This document shows positions 44,713 through 53,262 of a DNA stretch of 64,000 nucleotides, piece by piece. The position numbers and the translations under genes were made by a program. Numbering within the stretch: the stretch's first letter is position 1; each line of letters begins with the position of its first letter. Under the pieces are notes generated by a model that saw only the letters and a program-made list of their open reading frames with translations, searched no databases and was not told the DNA's origin. The stretch comes from Sphingopyxis sp. YF1 (GTDB lineage Bacteria > Pseudomonadota > Alphaproteobacteria > Sphingomonadales > Sphingomonadaceae). The DNA lies in assembly GCF_022701295.1 (NCBI RefSeq), contig NZ_CP033204.1:992001-1056000 (forward strand). The letters run 5' to 3'.

Positions 44713-45726
44713 ATGCGTCACACCATTCCTATCCTGCTGGCCACCTCCATCTGCGTGGGTGCCAGTGCCCAGGCGCTTGAACAGTCTGAACAGGCCGGGC
44801 AGATGGTCGGTGCCCTGAGGACCCCGATCGAACTTCCGTCTGCCCCACCGCAGAAATTTACACGCAATGTCTTCGCAGGCGACAAGGTGCGTCAGCGCAT
44901 ATTCATTCCATCCTATCGCGTGTCGTTCCTGATCAGTGCCAGCGCATCCGCGCGCACGACCGATACGCGCGCCAACGTGGAAACGGTCCTGTCGGGAGCG
45001 GAGCCTGCCTTGATCCAGGCGATCACCGACCGCGCCTATGCAGATCTCGTCGAGCGGTTGACCGCAGCAGGCTTTTCAGTCGTGCCCCAGGGGGAATGGA
45101 GCAGCACGTCCGGCGCGACTTCGCTGAAGGCGAAGCCCGGCGAGATTGAAATCCAGAAGATGTCATCCAATGGCGCGCGGCAATCCTATGCGCTGGTGCA
45201 TCCCACGGGCCTCGCCGCCTGGCCGGAAAGCGCGATGCCGGTCAATCTTGGCGCGGTCCGCACCATGACGCGGGAACTCGACGCGACGATGGTCGCCCCG
45301 CGCTTCACTGTGAACTATGCCTATGTGCAGGCCAAAGGCGGCGGATCGATGGCGATCCTGTCGCGCGGTGCGCAGGCTTCGTTCCGGCCGATGATCCACG
45401 GCGGACCGGTTATCGGCGGCTTCTCGATGGAGCCGTGGCGCGTGCGCGTCGGCCAGCATGGCGGCTTCATGGAATATAAGGTTGACGGCTCGTTGGAGGC
45501 GCCTGGTGATTTCGGTCTTGTATCCGGCCGGGGCGGCGATGCGCGTGCGACGAGTACAGGCGGTGCCGGCGTCGATACCTGGGAGGGGCGTCTCGGCTAT
45601 AACAGCCAGCTCACGGCGACCGGCCGTTTCGAGGTCGATCCGGAAGCTTATGCGCGACTGGCGCTTCAGGCGCTGGCCTTGCAGAATCAGGTTGCGGTCG
45701 ACGAACTGAGAAAGGCTCGGAGGTGA
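44713..45726 (+). CDS. Secreted protein of unknown function (337 residues)
   Basis: A signal peptide (IPILLATSICVGASAQA) precedes a beta-rich domain. Notable segments are FIPSYRVSFLISASASARTT, YADLVERLTAAGFSVVPQGE and a C-terminal strand-rich half with many glycines (HGGFMEYKVDGSLEAPGDFG). Not recognised. GGAGG precedes the ATG. It heads the second unit of the kinase locus. Confidence 0.7.
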   Translation: MRHTIPILLATSICVGASAQALEQSEQAGQMVGALRTPIELPSAPPQKFTRNVFAGDKVRQRIFIPSYRVSFLISASASARTTDTRANVETVLSGAEPALIQAITDRAYADLVERLTAAGFSVVPQGEWSSTSGATSLKAKPGEIEIQKMSSNGARQSYALVHPTGLAAWPESAMPVNLGAVRTMTRELDATMVAPRFTVNYAYVQAKGGGSMAILSRGAQASFRPMIHGGPVIGGFSMEPWRVRVGQHGGFMEYKVDGSLEAPGDFGLVSGRGGDARATSTGGAGVDTWEGRLGYNSQLTATGRFEVDPEAYARLALQALALQNQVAVDELRKARR

Positions 45727-45929
45727 AGCAGGCGGCCGTCGTCCTCGCGGGTGCAGCGGTGCTCGGCGGCACATGGCGGGCGTCAAAACCTTGCATTTTC
45801 AACTGTTCGCCGGCGGCCTCCAGCGAAGTCGCTGCGCAGGTTCACTGGCCGGTCGCCGAAGCGGCGCCCGGCGCCATGCGCGGCAGCATGTCCCGCGAAG
45901 CTAAGCGTTACATGGAGGGGGGCCAAGAA

Positions 45930-46598
45930 ATGAAAAGGCGTTCGATAATCGTGGTCGGCGCATTGATCGGAACGATCCTGACGGCGGGTTTGGCGGGGGC
46001 CGCCGAAGCCCTGGCGCGCTACTGGATCGACAAGGCCGCAGGCGTTTCGATCGCCTTTCCCACAGGCGATGATCCAATGCGTAGCTTTACGGCCAATGAC
46101 AGGCCGCTGACCGGCGACCAGCTCTTTGTGCTGACCCGGCCCATGCTGATGAATAACGACTCGGCATTTCCTGTATTGGCAGGGGTCACGACCTGCGTGA
46201 TGCGGCGCCGCTATGAAAACCAGGGCGATCGGCTAAGGGGGCTTCTCACCGCCAGCCGCGCGAGTGCTGATGGCGGCAAGGTCGATGGACGAGCACGCTG
46301 CGAGGCGGCAATCTATCCGTCATCGGCCACTGACATGACCTTTTATGGCGCCTTGCTGGAGAATGCGCCGCTCGGTCCGCGGGAGGTCTGCGTCGCGGCC
46401 TACACCTTGCCCAGCATGGAAAAATTCCCGCGCATCATATCCCAGATGACAACATTCGCGGCGGGAAAGCATGGATATGAGATGCAGTGCACGATGGCGG
46501 TAAAAAGCCAGTCGGCGGCGAACGTCTATTGGCCGGGGCAGGCGCGCGATTTCAAGGCGATCAATGACAGCATCGCAATCGCTCCCGCAACGCGCTGA
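45930..46598 (+). CDS. Secreted protein of unknown function (222 residues)
   Basis: The ATG at 45930 follows GGAGGGGGG with good spacing and opens a signal peptide (RRSIIVVGALIGTILTAGLA). The mature part has four cysteines, including TTCVMRRRYE and REVCVAAYTLPS, and a region GVSIAFPTGDDPMRSFTAND. The frame is open back to a GTG at 45723 that overlaps the previous stop, which would add a second hydrophobic N-terminus; I prefer the internal start. Confidence 0.65.
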   Translation: MKRRSIIVVGALIGTILTAGLAGAAEALARYWIDKAAGVSIAFPTGDDPMRSFTANDRPLTGDQLFVLTRPMLMNNDSAFPVLAGVTTCVMRRRYENQGDRLRGLLTASRASADGGKVDGRARCEAAIYPSSATDMTFYGALLENAPLGPREVCVAAYTLPSMEKFPRIISQMTTFAAGKHGYEMQCTMAVKSQSAANVYWPGQARDFKAINDSIAIAPATR

Positions 46599-46616
46599 AC
46601 CTCTGAGGGGAGATTT

Positions 46617-47540
46617 ATGATCGAAAAGGAAAAGCTGTCTTTGAACCGCAGCCGTGGAAAGGGGGCGGGGAGGTTCATCGCCGTGCTGTCGGCGACACTG
46701 TCAGGGATCGGCCTGGCCGCCGCGCCCACTCATGCCCAAGCGCTGGGTCCCACCGAAAGGGCCGTCCTTTCCAGTTTCAATGTCTGCTGGTCAGCGGAGG
46801 AGGGAGGCAATCTCGCGCGGCTGGCGACGGATGCGGGGTTTTCCCCTTCACCACAGCAGACAGGCGCGAATTTCTATCGCGACGTGATGGGCTCGGTGCT
46901 CTTCCTCGCCGCCGATTTCGGGCCGGGCTCGGACGGCAGGCCCGAACCCGCCTGCCGCATCACCATACTCAAGCCGCAACTCGACACGCCCTATGCCCCA
47001 CGTCAGGCGATCCTGCCCGCAGCCGGAGACTTGATCGATGTCATTGTCCGGGAAGCACAGGCCATGGGGTTCGGCTATCGCGTCGTGATCCTGCGCCAGC
47101 CGCATCCCGGCCGCCCCGGCCGCAAGCGTACGCTGCTGCGGGCGGAGCAGGGACAGCGCGCGCGCATGATCTATGTCGAGGAAGGCGCGCGGGATTATGA
47201 ATTCCTCTATGCCCATGGCGCTCGTGTCGTGATCAACGATCCAGCGACAGCCGACCTTGGAACCGAACCATCGGGGCGAAGGGACATACAGGCATTTGTC
47301 AACGGCCGCTGGGAAGCCGCCTTCTGCGACCTCAATCCCCATGCCTGTCTGACGCCGCAGCAGCAGCGGCAACTGGATCAGGCCGCAGCGGCACGGGCGC
47401 GGGATTCGACGAACTGGACCCTGCCCTTTTCCGGCATCGGCGCGGCCGCCCGGAATGGCGATAATCGCAGCAACGAACAAAGATTGAAGGACAAGGCATG
47501 GTGGGACAATTATCATCGCTGCGGCAGCGGCAAATGCTGA
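46617..47540 (+). CDS. Secreted protein of unknown function (307 residues)
   Basis: A signal segment (FIAVLSATLSGIGLAAAPTH) is followed by VLSSFNVCWSAEEGGNLARL, DAGFSP and PACRITILKPQ, the cysteine-GF-cysteine layout shared with the products of 43171 and 47534. The C-terminal third is glutamine-rich (LTPQQQRQLDQAAAARA) and ends with two cysteines (HRCGSGKC). Confidence 0.7.
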   Translation: MIEKEKLSLNRSRGKGAGRFIAVLSATLSGIGLAAAPTHAQALGPTERAVLSSFNVCWSAEEGGNLARLATDAGFSPSPQQTGANFYRDVMGSVLFLAADFGPGSDGRPEPACRITILKPQLDTPYAPRQAILPAAGDLIDVIVREAQAMGFGYRVVILRQPHPGRPGRKRTLLRAEQGQRARMIYVEEGARDYEFLYAHGARVVINDPATADLGTEPSGRRDIQAFVNGRWEAAFCDLNPHACLTPQQQRQLDQAAAARARDSTNWTLPFSGIGAAARNGDNRSNEQRLKDKAWWDNYHRCGSGKC

Positions 47541-48103
47541 GTTCCGCGCTTAATCTGGTCGTCGGTGGCTGCGCGCTGCTGCTTTGCGCGGCAGCGCCGG
47601 CGCGGGCTCAGGACGATGCGCCCAGCCTTGGCACCTTCGTGCTTGCCGGGTTGGGTGATGTCTGCGTTCCCGTGATCGAACGCGGGGAATCGCTGGCCGA
47701 AACCGCAAGCGCAGCTGGCTTCCTGGAAGTCACGGGCGACAACCGCGCCGCGCTGGGGGGAGGCGCAGGAATGTCCTGGTGGCTGTTCGAGTTTGCCGAG
47801 GCCGTGCTGGTTGTCGGCCGTGACCTTGGTGAGCCGGGTTCGGCCTGCCGGGTAGCGGCGAGCGTCCCGATCGCACGCATCGGGGAGCTGGAGAAACAAG
47901 TCGGCGCATGGGCGGCGAAGGCTTCGCCCGCGTTCCAGCAGATCGCGGCTCCCTCTTCCGCCAAGACGCGCGACGCCCAGTGGGTGTGGGAACGGGCGGC
48001 GGGCGGAGCCGTCCAGCGGCTGCGGCTGTCACTGACGCAGCACAAGGATGGCACGGCGACATCCACCCTCCAATTTGGCCTGCTGCCTCGGCAAGACCGC
48101 TGA
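47534..48103 (+). CDS. Secreted protein of unknown function (189 residues)
   Basis: A signal peptide (VVGGCALLLCAAAPARAQ) precedes LGDVCVPVIERGESLAETAS, AAGFLEV, VLVVGRDLGEPGSACRVAAS, matching the cysteine layout of two other proteins in the locus. An alternative ATG at 47498 would overlap the previous gene by 43 bp. Confidence 0.68.
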   Translation: MLSSALNLVVGGCALLLCAAAPARAQDDAPSLGTFVLAGLGDVCVPVIERGESLAETASAAGFLEVTGDNRAALGGGAGMSWWLFEFAEAVLVVGRDLGEPGSACRVAASVPIARIGELEKQVGAWAAKASPAFQQIAAPSSAKTRDAQWVWERAAGGAVQRLRLSLTQHKDGTATSTLQFGLLPRQDR

Positions 48104-48111
48104 CACTCCGG

Positions 48112-48447
48112 GTGAATGGCAGGTCTTCGGTCTGGTGGAGCCTTGCCCGGACGGCGGCGATCATCGTGCCGTCGGGTATGGCGCTCTATCTGCTCATAGC
48201 ATGGCTGGCAGAACAGCCGCGCGTTCAATATTGGTGGGCGATCCTTCTCGCCGGGCCGCTGAGCATCTTTCTGGGATATTATCTGCTGGACGCTTTGGGC
48301 GACGGGCTGATCGCGGTCGGACGCCGACCCATCGAGCGTGCACGGCAGCCCGCCGCCTATTGGACGTCGATAGCGTGGTTCGCCATCATGGCCGCGTTAT
48401 TGGTCGCCGTTTGCCTTTATGCGGGGGTTCGCCTGGTCGCGGATTGA
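48112..48447 (+). CDS. Small inner-membrane protein of unknown function
   Basis: 111 residues from GTG at 48112. Three membrane helices are visible: AAIIVPSGMALYLLIAWLA, WWAILLAGPLSIFLGYYLL and IAWFAIMAALLVAVCLYAG. It starts eight bases after the previous stop and ends the second unit. Confidence 0.65.
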   Translation: MNGRSSVWWSLARTAAIIVPSGMALYLLIAWLAEQPRVQYWWAILLAGPLSIFLGYYLLDALGDGLIAVGRRPIERARQPAAYWTSIAWFAIMAALLVAVCLYAGVRLVAD

Positions 48448-48455
48448 CCGGTACG

Positions 48456-48893
48456 TCAATCAACCGCCACAGGGCAGCGATAATGGCGGATCGCCCGTGC
48501 CCAGTCTGCGCGGCCAACCTGCGTCGGCGCAAGGTCGAAGCTGTCGGCATCCACTTTGCGCGCGACGGGACCGGGGCCGCCCTCGACCGGCCACCATGGA
48601 TGATTGCCTGCGAACTGCATCACCCGAAAACGCGCTGTCGATTTCGTCCCATCGCCCCGCGTTACGGAGCGAACGACTTCATTGCTGGGGCCTGCCTCGA
48701 TCCGAACCGCGCGCGCGCAGTCCGGCGTTCGCGTGGACAGCGTCTCAAACCTGTCCGCAGGCGCCGGACCGGTCGCCCATCGCCCGGCAAAGAACGCCAT
48801 GTCTGCCGCCGAGGCGGGGGCGGGTGCGGCCTGAACGGGGGTTGCAGCCCACAGGCAAGCTAAGCAGGCAGTAGTGGCCGTCATCCTCGTCAC
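48456..48893 (-). CDS. Secreted protein of unknown function (145 residues)
   Basis: A signal peptide (TTACLACLWAATPVQAA) precedes a small beta-rich domain (AFFAGRWATGP, RFRVMQFAGNHPWW). It starts with GTG overlapping the upstream stop as GTGA, so it is coupled to the 48890-49678 gene. Confidence 0.65.
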   Translation of the reverse strand: MTRMTATTACLACLWAATPVQAAPAPASAADMAFFAGRWATGPAPADRFETLSTRTPDCARAVRIEAGPSNEVVRSVTRGDGTKSTARFRVMQFAGNHPWWPVEGGPGPVARKVDADSFDLAPTQVGRADWARAIRHYRCPVAVD

Positions 48894-49678
48894 GGGCTCT
48901 CATCCTCCAACCACCCGGCCGCATCGCCCTCGATGTCATCGCCGGACCGCTCGAAATGCGCCTCGCGCTGGCGCTGAAAAGCCGTCGTGAGTCGCTTGCG
49001 CAAGCGCTCGCGGTCCGTGGCGTTGACCATGCGCCCCGCGGTCATGCGCACGAAACGGGCTTCCAGAATCGTCGAACCGGACTCTTCCTTATCCCCGCCC
49101 GCCTCGACATAGCGGGTGATCGCAAGGTCGCAGCCTGCCCGATATGAAGGCGCTGCGACGATGGAGGACGGCCCCCAGTCCTGCACGTCCGGATAGAGGC
49201 CGATCTCGTCCCACAACTGCGAAAAGACCCTTATCGTCCAGTGGTTTATGCCCAGTCCATTCCCCTGCGCATTCCAGGTCGCGACGATATGTTCCATGGT
49301 TCCGTCGCCGTCGAGATCGGCGGTCGCCACATGATAGGCATCATATCGGCCCGCCATGACGCTGTCTTGCCAGGCACGTGTCCATTCGCCGTCGCGCACC
49401 AGCAGCAGCGCGTCGGTCCACTTGTCCCACATCGGCTCCTGCCCGTCGGGCGTTTCCACGGCGCATCGCCAAAGAGTCGCGCCCTGCTCTACCGTCAAGG
49501 GCACGCCCGCCACGCAGTCGGCCGCATTAGGTGGCGCGGGCCGCATCGCCCGGGCCTCGCCGCCCTGTGACGGGCGCTCAATTCGGACAGACCTACATGG
49601 CTCGGCTGCTGATAAAGCCGGGCCGGCGAGACACAAGCCAAGCGCCGGCAGGATGGAGAGAATCTTCCCATTGCTCAA
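48890..49678 (-). CDS. Secreted protein with FG-GAP/EF-hand-like segment (262 residues)
   Basis: A signal peptide (ILSILPALGLCLAGPALSAA) is followed by a domain containing HVATADLDGDGTMEHIVATW, a calcium-loop-like DxDGDG motif as found in FG-GAP or dockerin-type repeats. The start appears to be TTG at 49678. It is the first of a two-gene minus-strand unit preceded by palindrome site iv. Confidence 0.65.
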   Translation of the reverse strand: MSNGKILSILPALGLCLAGPALSAAEPCRSVRIERPSQGGEARAMRPAPPNAADCVAGVPLTVEQGATLWRCAVETPDGQEPMWDKWTDALLLVRDGEWTRAWQDSVMAGRYDAYHVATADLDGDGTMEHIVATWNAQGNGLGINHWTIRVFSQLWDEIGLYPDVQDWGPSSIVAAPSYRAGCDLAITRYVEAGGDKEESGSTILEARFVRMTAGRMVNATDRERLRKRLTTAFQRQREAHFERSGDDIEGDAAGWLEDESP

Positions 49679-49740
49679 TTGACCGGCCCCCGGACTGTCG
49701 ATCGAATGTGGTCATATTGCGGAACCTTCTCACGCGGAAC

Positions 49741-49754
49741 CCCCGGAACAGGGG
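49741..49754. promoter_or_regulatory. Kinase-locus palindrome, site iv
   Basis: CCCCGGAACAGGGG; on the minus strand it reads CCCCTGTTCCGGGG, one base from sites ii and iii. It lies 63-76 bp upstream of the minus-strand unit. The remaining part of 49679-50118 has no supported gene. Confidence 0.5.
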
Positions 49755-50118
49755 AGGCGCAGTCGAGCATGCTATTGCCGATCGGGCTCGCCGGCTTGCC
49801 GGGGCCGCAGACCACGCGTCGAGCCTGACTGCACTGCATCGATTTCACTGAGCGCTATGATACGCAGCCACAAGCTCTTCTCTGTGCGGGATCAATGCGG
49901 CATCGATGTGTCGGGGACCGGGGGGGGCAATTCGAAGGGGCCTACTTCGTTTCCGATGACCTCTCCCGTGGGAGTGTCCGTGCCGGGACTCGCTCATCTC
50001 CCTGCTGCATCCCGACAGGAGTGGATGGATGAAAGCTCCTTTGAGGTGAAACGGCCAAAGTGGTCCAGACGTAATGTTAGTATTTCCGGCGGATTTTCCT
50101 TGAAGAGGAGGTTCGTCG

Positions 50119-50230
50119 ATGAAGAAGCAGCGATTTTCCACGGAGCAGATCGTGTCTGTTTTGAAGCAGGCGGAGATGGGGCTGCCGGTGAAGGATTTGA
50201 TCCGGCAGATCGGGATAGCAACGAGCAGCA
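50119..50230 (+). pseudogene. Remnant of an IS3-type transposase OrfA
   Basis: MKKQRFSTEQIVSVLKQAEM then GLPVKDLIRQIGIATSS is the N-terminal helix-turn-helix of IS3-group OrfA proteins. GAGGAGG precedes the ATG. Homology stops near 50230 and neither the rest of OrfA nor the OrfB integrase is present. 50231-50585 holds only repeat copy f. Confidence 0.8.
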
Positions 50231-50409
50231 AGACTGGGAGAGAAAAGCGCTTCAAACAAACCTCCTCATCCCCGCGTAGCAGAGATCAAAAGGCAACGCT
50301 TGAGCGCACGCTGCGCTTGTCCGGGAGGTTGCTTCGCCCCGGTTCGAAGACGCGTATGTCGGCCAAGATGAATTAGCAAGGCGGTTCAGTTTGATCGGCC
50401 TAAACGGCA

Positions 50410-50455
50410 GCTATTCGCGATCGAGTGCCAAGAGCGGACGGTCTGCAACCGGCCA
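50410..50455. repeat. Dispersed palindromic repeat, copy f (diverged)
   Basis: GCCAAGAGCGGACGGTCTGC then AACCGGCCAA matches the right arm of the repeat family; the left arm is poorly kept. Confidence 0.4.
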
Positions 50456-50585
50456 AGACCGCAGTGGCAGGGCATCTCGTTTGCACCGAGAGGCTCTACC
50501 AACGGCCAGCGGTCAACATTCAAAGATGGCTATGCGTTGCTCTCCGGTCCGGAAGTTTTCCCGACTTAGGAAAGGAGGACGAGCC

Positions 50586-51806
50586 ATGCCCGTCGGAAAT
50601 GTAACTACTATCGAAGTGGATCATCTCGCTCCCCGGAGCGGCAACATTTTCCTTTGGGATAAGGTGCTTCCTGGATTTGGCGTCCGCGTGACGCAAGGCG
50701 GCACAAAGTCCTACATCTATCAATATCGGTTGGGAGGTAGGGGCTCGATCTCGCGGCGCTTTACTATTGGCCGCCATCGCGCGCCGTGGACAGCCCAAAG
50801 CGCGCGAAACAAGGCGCTTGATCTCGCGAAGCAGGTCGCAAAGGGTAAAGATCCGCTAGAAAGGCGTCGCGAACGCCGTCGGAAGCAGGTTGAGCTTCGA
50901 TTTGATCGGTACGTCGAACTTTTCACCGAAGAGTATCTCAAGCGTCGTTGGAAGGACTGGTCGCGCATCCGCTCGATGCTGGTCCACTATGCGGTGCCGA
51001 CGATCGGAACTAAGCGGATTTCAGAAGTCCGGCGGTCAGACCTTACCGCAATCTATCGAAGGCTGGACAACCGACCTTCGGTCGCGCGGGCGATGCACGC
51101 GACCCTGCGTAAAATGTTCAAATGGGCTATGAGCCGGGACGATCTCAAGCATTCGCCGGTTCAAGGAGTGGATGCCCCTCCGCCGCCGAAACCCCGTAAT
51201 CGCTACCTCTCAACAGAAGAATTGCGCTGCGCTTGGGAAACCAGCTTCCAGCTTGCGGGGCAATATGGTCCGGCATTTCGGTTGATGATTTTGACCGGAC
51301 AGCGGCGCGGCGAAGTGATCGGGTTGGACTGGTCGGAATTGCGACGTGAAAGCAGTCGATGGGACTTGTCGGCCGAAAGGTCAAAGAACGGCCGTTCGCA
51401 TCTTATCCCGCTTAGCAAGCAGGCAATTGCGCTGCTTGATGCGGTAGCCTGCGGGAAAGATTGGCCGTCAAATGGCTTGGTGTTTCAGTCGAGCTACGGG
51501 ACGCGCCTGAGTGCATTCTCGAAAGCTAAAGAGAAATGGGACGCCATGATCGTTAGAAAAATGAGGTCAGCGGGGGAGGAGGGCGCCGCTTTGGCGCCTT
51601 GGCGCATTCACGATATCCGCCGAACGGTGGCGACGGGAATGCAAGCCTTGCAGATCAGGACGGAAATCATCGAGTCCGTTCTCAATCATCTCTCCGGGAC
51701 GATGAGCGGTATTGTTGGTGTGTACCAATGCTACCCGTATCAGGAGGAGAAGCGCCAAGCGATGAAGCGATGGGGAAGACACATCAAAAAGCTGACCGCG
51801 TCGTGA
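50586..51806 (+). CDS. int: P4-type tyrosine integrase
   Basis: 406 residues. An N-terminal arm-binding domain of the DUF4102 type (LAPRSGNIFLWDKVLPGFGV then SISRRFTIGRHRAPWTAQSA) is followed by a core-binding domain and the catalytic domain: R in TGQRRGEV, HxxR in HDIRRTVATG, H in VLNHLSG and the nucleophile in GVYQCYPYQEEKRQAM. The start follows AAAGGAGG. It lies 161 bp from the 3' end of tRNA-Lys, the standard arrangement for an integrase of a tRNA-targeted island. The catalytic set appears complete. Confidence 0.9.
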   Translation: MPVGNVTTIEVDHLAPRSGNIFLWDKVLPGFGVRVTQGGTKSYIYQYRLGGRGSISRRFTIGRHRAPWTAQSARNKALDLAKQVAKGKDPLERRRERRRKQVELRFDRYVELFTEEYLKRRWKDWSRIRSMLVHYAVPTIGTKRISEVRRSDLTAIYRRLDNRPSVARAMHATLRKMFKWAMSRDDLKHSPVQGVDAPPPPKPRNRYLSTEELRCAWETSFQLAGQYGPAFRLMILTGQRRGEVIGLDWSELRRESSRWDLSAERSKNGRSHLIPLSKQAIALLDAVACGKDWPSNGLVFQSSYGTRLSAFSKAKEKWDAMIVRKMRSAGEEGAALAPWRIHDIRRTVATGMQALQIRTEIIESVLNHLSGTMSGIVGVYQCYPYQEEKRQAMKRWGRHIKKLTAS

Positions 51807-51889
51807 CATTTCGGCACGCAATTAGGCGGCGAGAATTGGCATAAGCCACTGATAATGTTTGATAAGATTTGACGGTTACTGCCCATTGC

Positions 51890-51912
51890 GTGCTTACCCG
51901 GTGCTTACACGG
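51890..51912 (+). repeat. Tandem direct repeat between integrase and tRNA (arm-site candidate)
   Basis: GTGCTTACCCG followed by GTGCTTACACGG. Short direct repeats beside a tRNA-integrated element are typical arm-type integrase binding sites, but this is not demonstrated. Confidence 0.35.
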
Positions 51913-51967
51913 CATCTGGAGTATTTGATATTTATCTGAAGATTGGTCGCTAAGTCTTTGAAATAAA

Positions 51968-52043
<76 letters not shown>

Positions 52044-52155
52044 ACTGCCGGTTTTCGGCTATCTTTGCGGCGGCGGGCGGAGCCCTTTGCTGCGAAGAGA
52101 GCGGCCCGCTATCATGCTGTTCTGGGCTTGGCAATGGCCTTGCCGAATTTTTTTC

Positions 52156-53262
52156 CTATTGCAGCCCCCCGACGCGTTTTTTGCCGTCATTTTCGATCGC
52201 CAGGACGATGCCGACGCAGGTCATGATCGTCAGCATCGACGAGCCGCCGTAGGAGAAGAGCGGCAAGGGGATGCCGACGACCGGGGCCATGCCCATCACC
52301 ATCGCGAGGTTGATCGCGATGTAGAAGAAGATCGTCATGGTCAGCCCCGCGGCGGTCAGCTGGCCGAAGCGCGTGCGCGATTTGAGCGCGACGCGCGTCG
52401 ACCAGCGCAGCAGCAGGAAGAAACCGAAGAGCAGGGCCAGCCCGCCGATCAGCCCCCATTCCTCCGCCATCGTCGCGAAGATGAAGTCGGTGTGGCCTTC
52501 GGGAAGATAGTCGAGATGGCTCTGCGAGCCGTTGAGGAAGCCCTTGCCGCCGATCCCGCCCGAACCGATCGCGATCTTTGACTGGCTGATATGGTAGCCC
52601 GCGCCGAGCGGATCGCTTTCGGGGTCGAGAAAGATCAGCACGCGCTTCTGCTGATAGTCGTGGAGGAAGGAGAAGAGGATGGGCAGCGCCGCGATTCCCG
52701 CGACCGCGACGCTGCCGAACCACCAGAAGGGCAGGCCGGCGACGAACATCACGATCACGCCGCCCGCGCAGATGGCGAGCGCGGTGCCGAGGTCGGGCTG
52801 GAGCATCACCAGCGCGGCCGGAAAGCCGATCAGGATCAGCGCGGGCCACAGCGCGGTCCACGTCCGCGTATTGCCCGGCGGCAACTGCGCATAGAAGCGC
52901 GCGAGCGCGAGAACGATCGCGACCTTCATCAGTTCGGAGGGCTGGAGGTTCATGAAGCCGAGGTTGAGCCATCGCTGGCTGCCCCCGCCGACGAAGCCGA
53001 GAAATTCGACCGCCATCAGCAGGACCAGGATCCCGATATAGCCGAGATAGGCGAAATCCTCGAAGATGCGGATCGGAAAGCGGCCGATGACGAGTGCGAC
53101 GCCGAGGAAGACGAGGAAGCGCACCCCCTGTTGCCACGCCCAGGGCGACCAGTTGCCTCCCGCTGCCGAATAGAGGACGAGCAGGCCGAAGCCGGTGATA
53201 CCGCCGAGGATGGCGATCAGCTTCCACGGGACGCGCTGGACGGCGGGAGGAATCGGGATCAT
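52156..53262 (-). CDS. rodA: Peptidoglycan glycosyltransferase RodA (SEDS family)
   Basis: 368 residues with about ten membrane helices. SEDS motifs are present: GGSQRWLNLGFMNLQPSELMK, VMLQPDLGTALA, FLPEGHTDFIFATMAEEWG-like (YLPEGHTDFIFATMAEEWG) and PLPLFSYGGSS. It polymerises lipid II for side-wall elongation together with PBP2. Its start overlaps the mrdA stop by ATGA. Confidence 0.96.
   Translation of the reverse strand: MIPIPPAVQRVPWKLIAILGGITGFGLLVLYSAAGGNWSPWAWQQGVRFLVFLGVALVIGRFPIRIFEDFAYLGYIGILVLLMAVEFLGFVGGGSQRWLNLGFMNLQPSELMKVAIVLALARFYAQLPPGNTRTWTALWPALILIGFPAALVMLQPDLGTALAICAGGVIVMFVAGLPFWWFGSVAVAGIAALPILFSFLHDYQQKRVLIFLDPESDPLGAGYHISQSKIAIGSGGIGGKGFLNGSQSHLDYLPEGHTDFIFATMAEEWGLIGGLALLFGFFLLLRWSTRVALKSRTRFGQLTAAGLTMTIFFYIAINLAMVMGMAPVVGIPLPLFSYGGSSMLTIMTCVGIVLAIENDGKKRVGGLQ

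Noticed and set aside
45723..45929. In-frame extension of the 45930 gene to a GTG
   Set aside because: The GTG has its GGAGG immediately adjacent with no spacing, while the ATG at 45930 has a strong, well-spaced site followed directly by a signal peptide.
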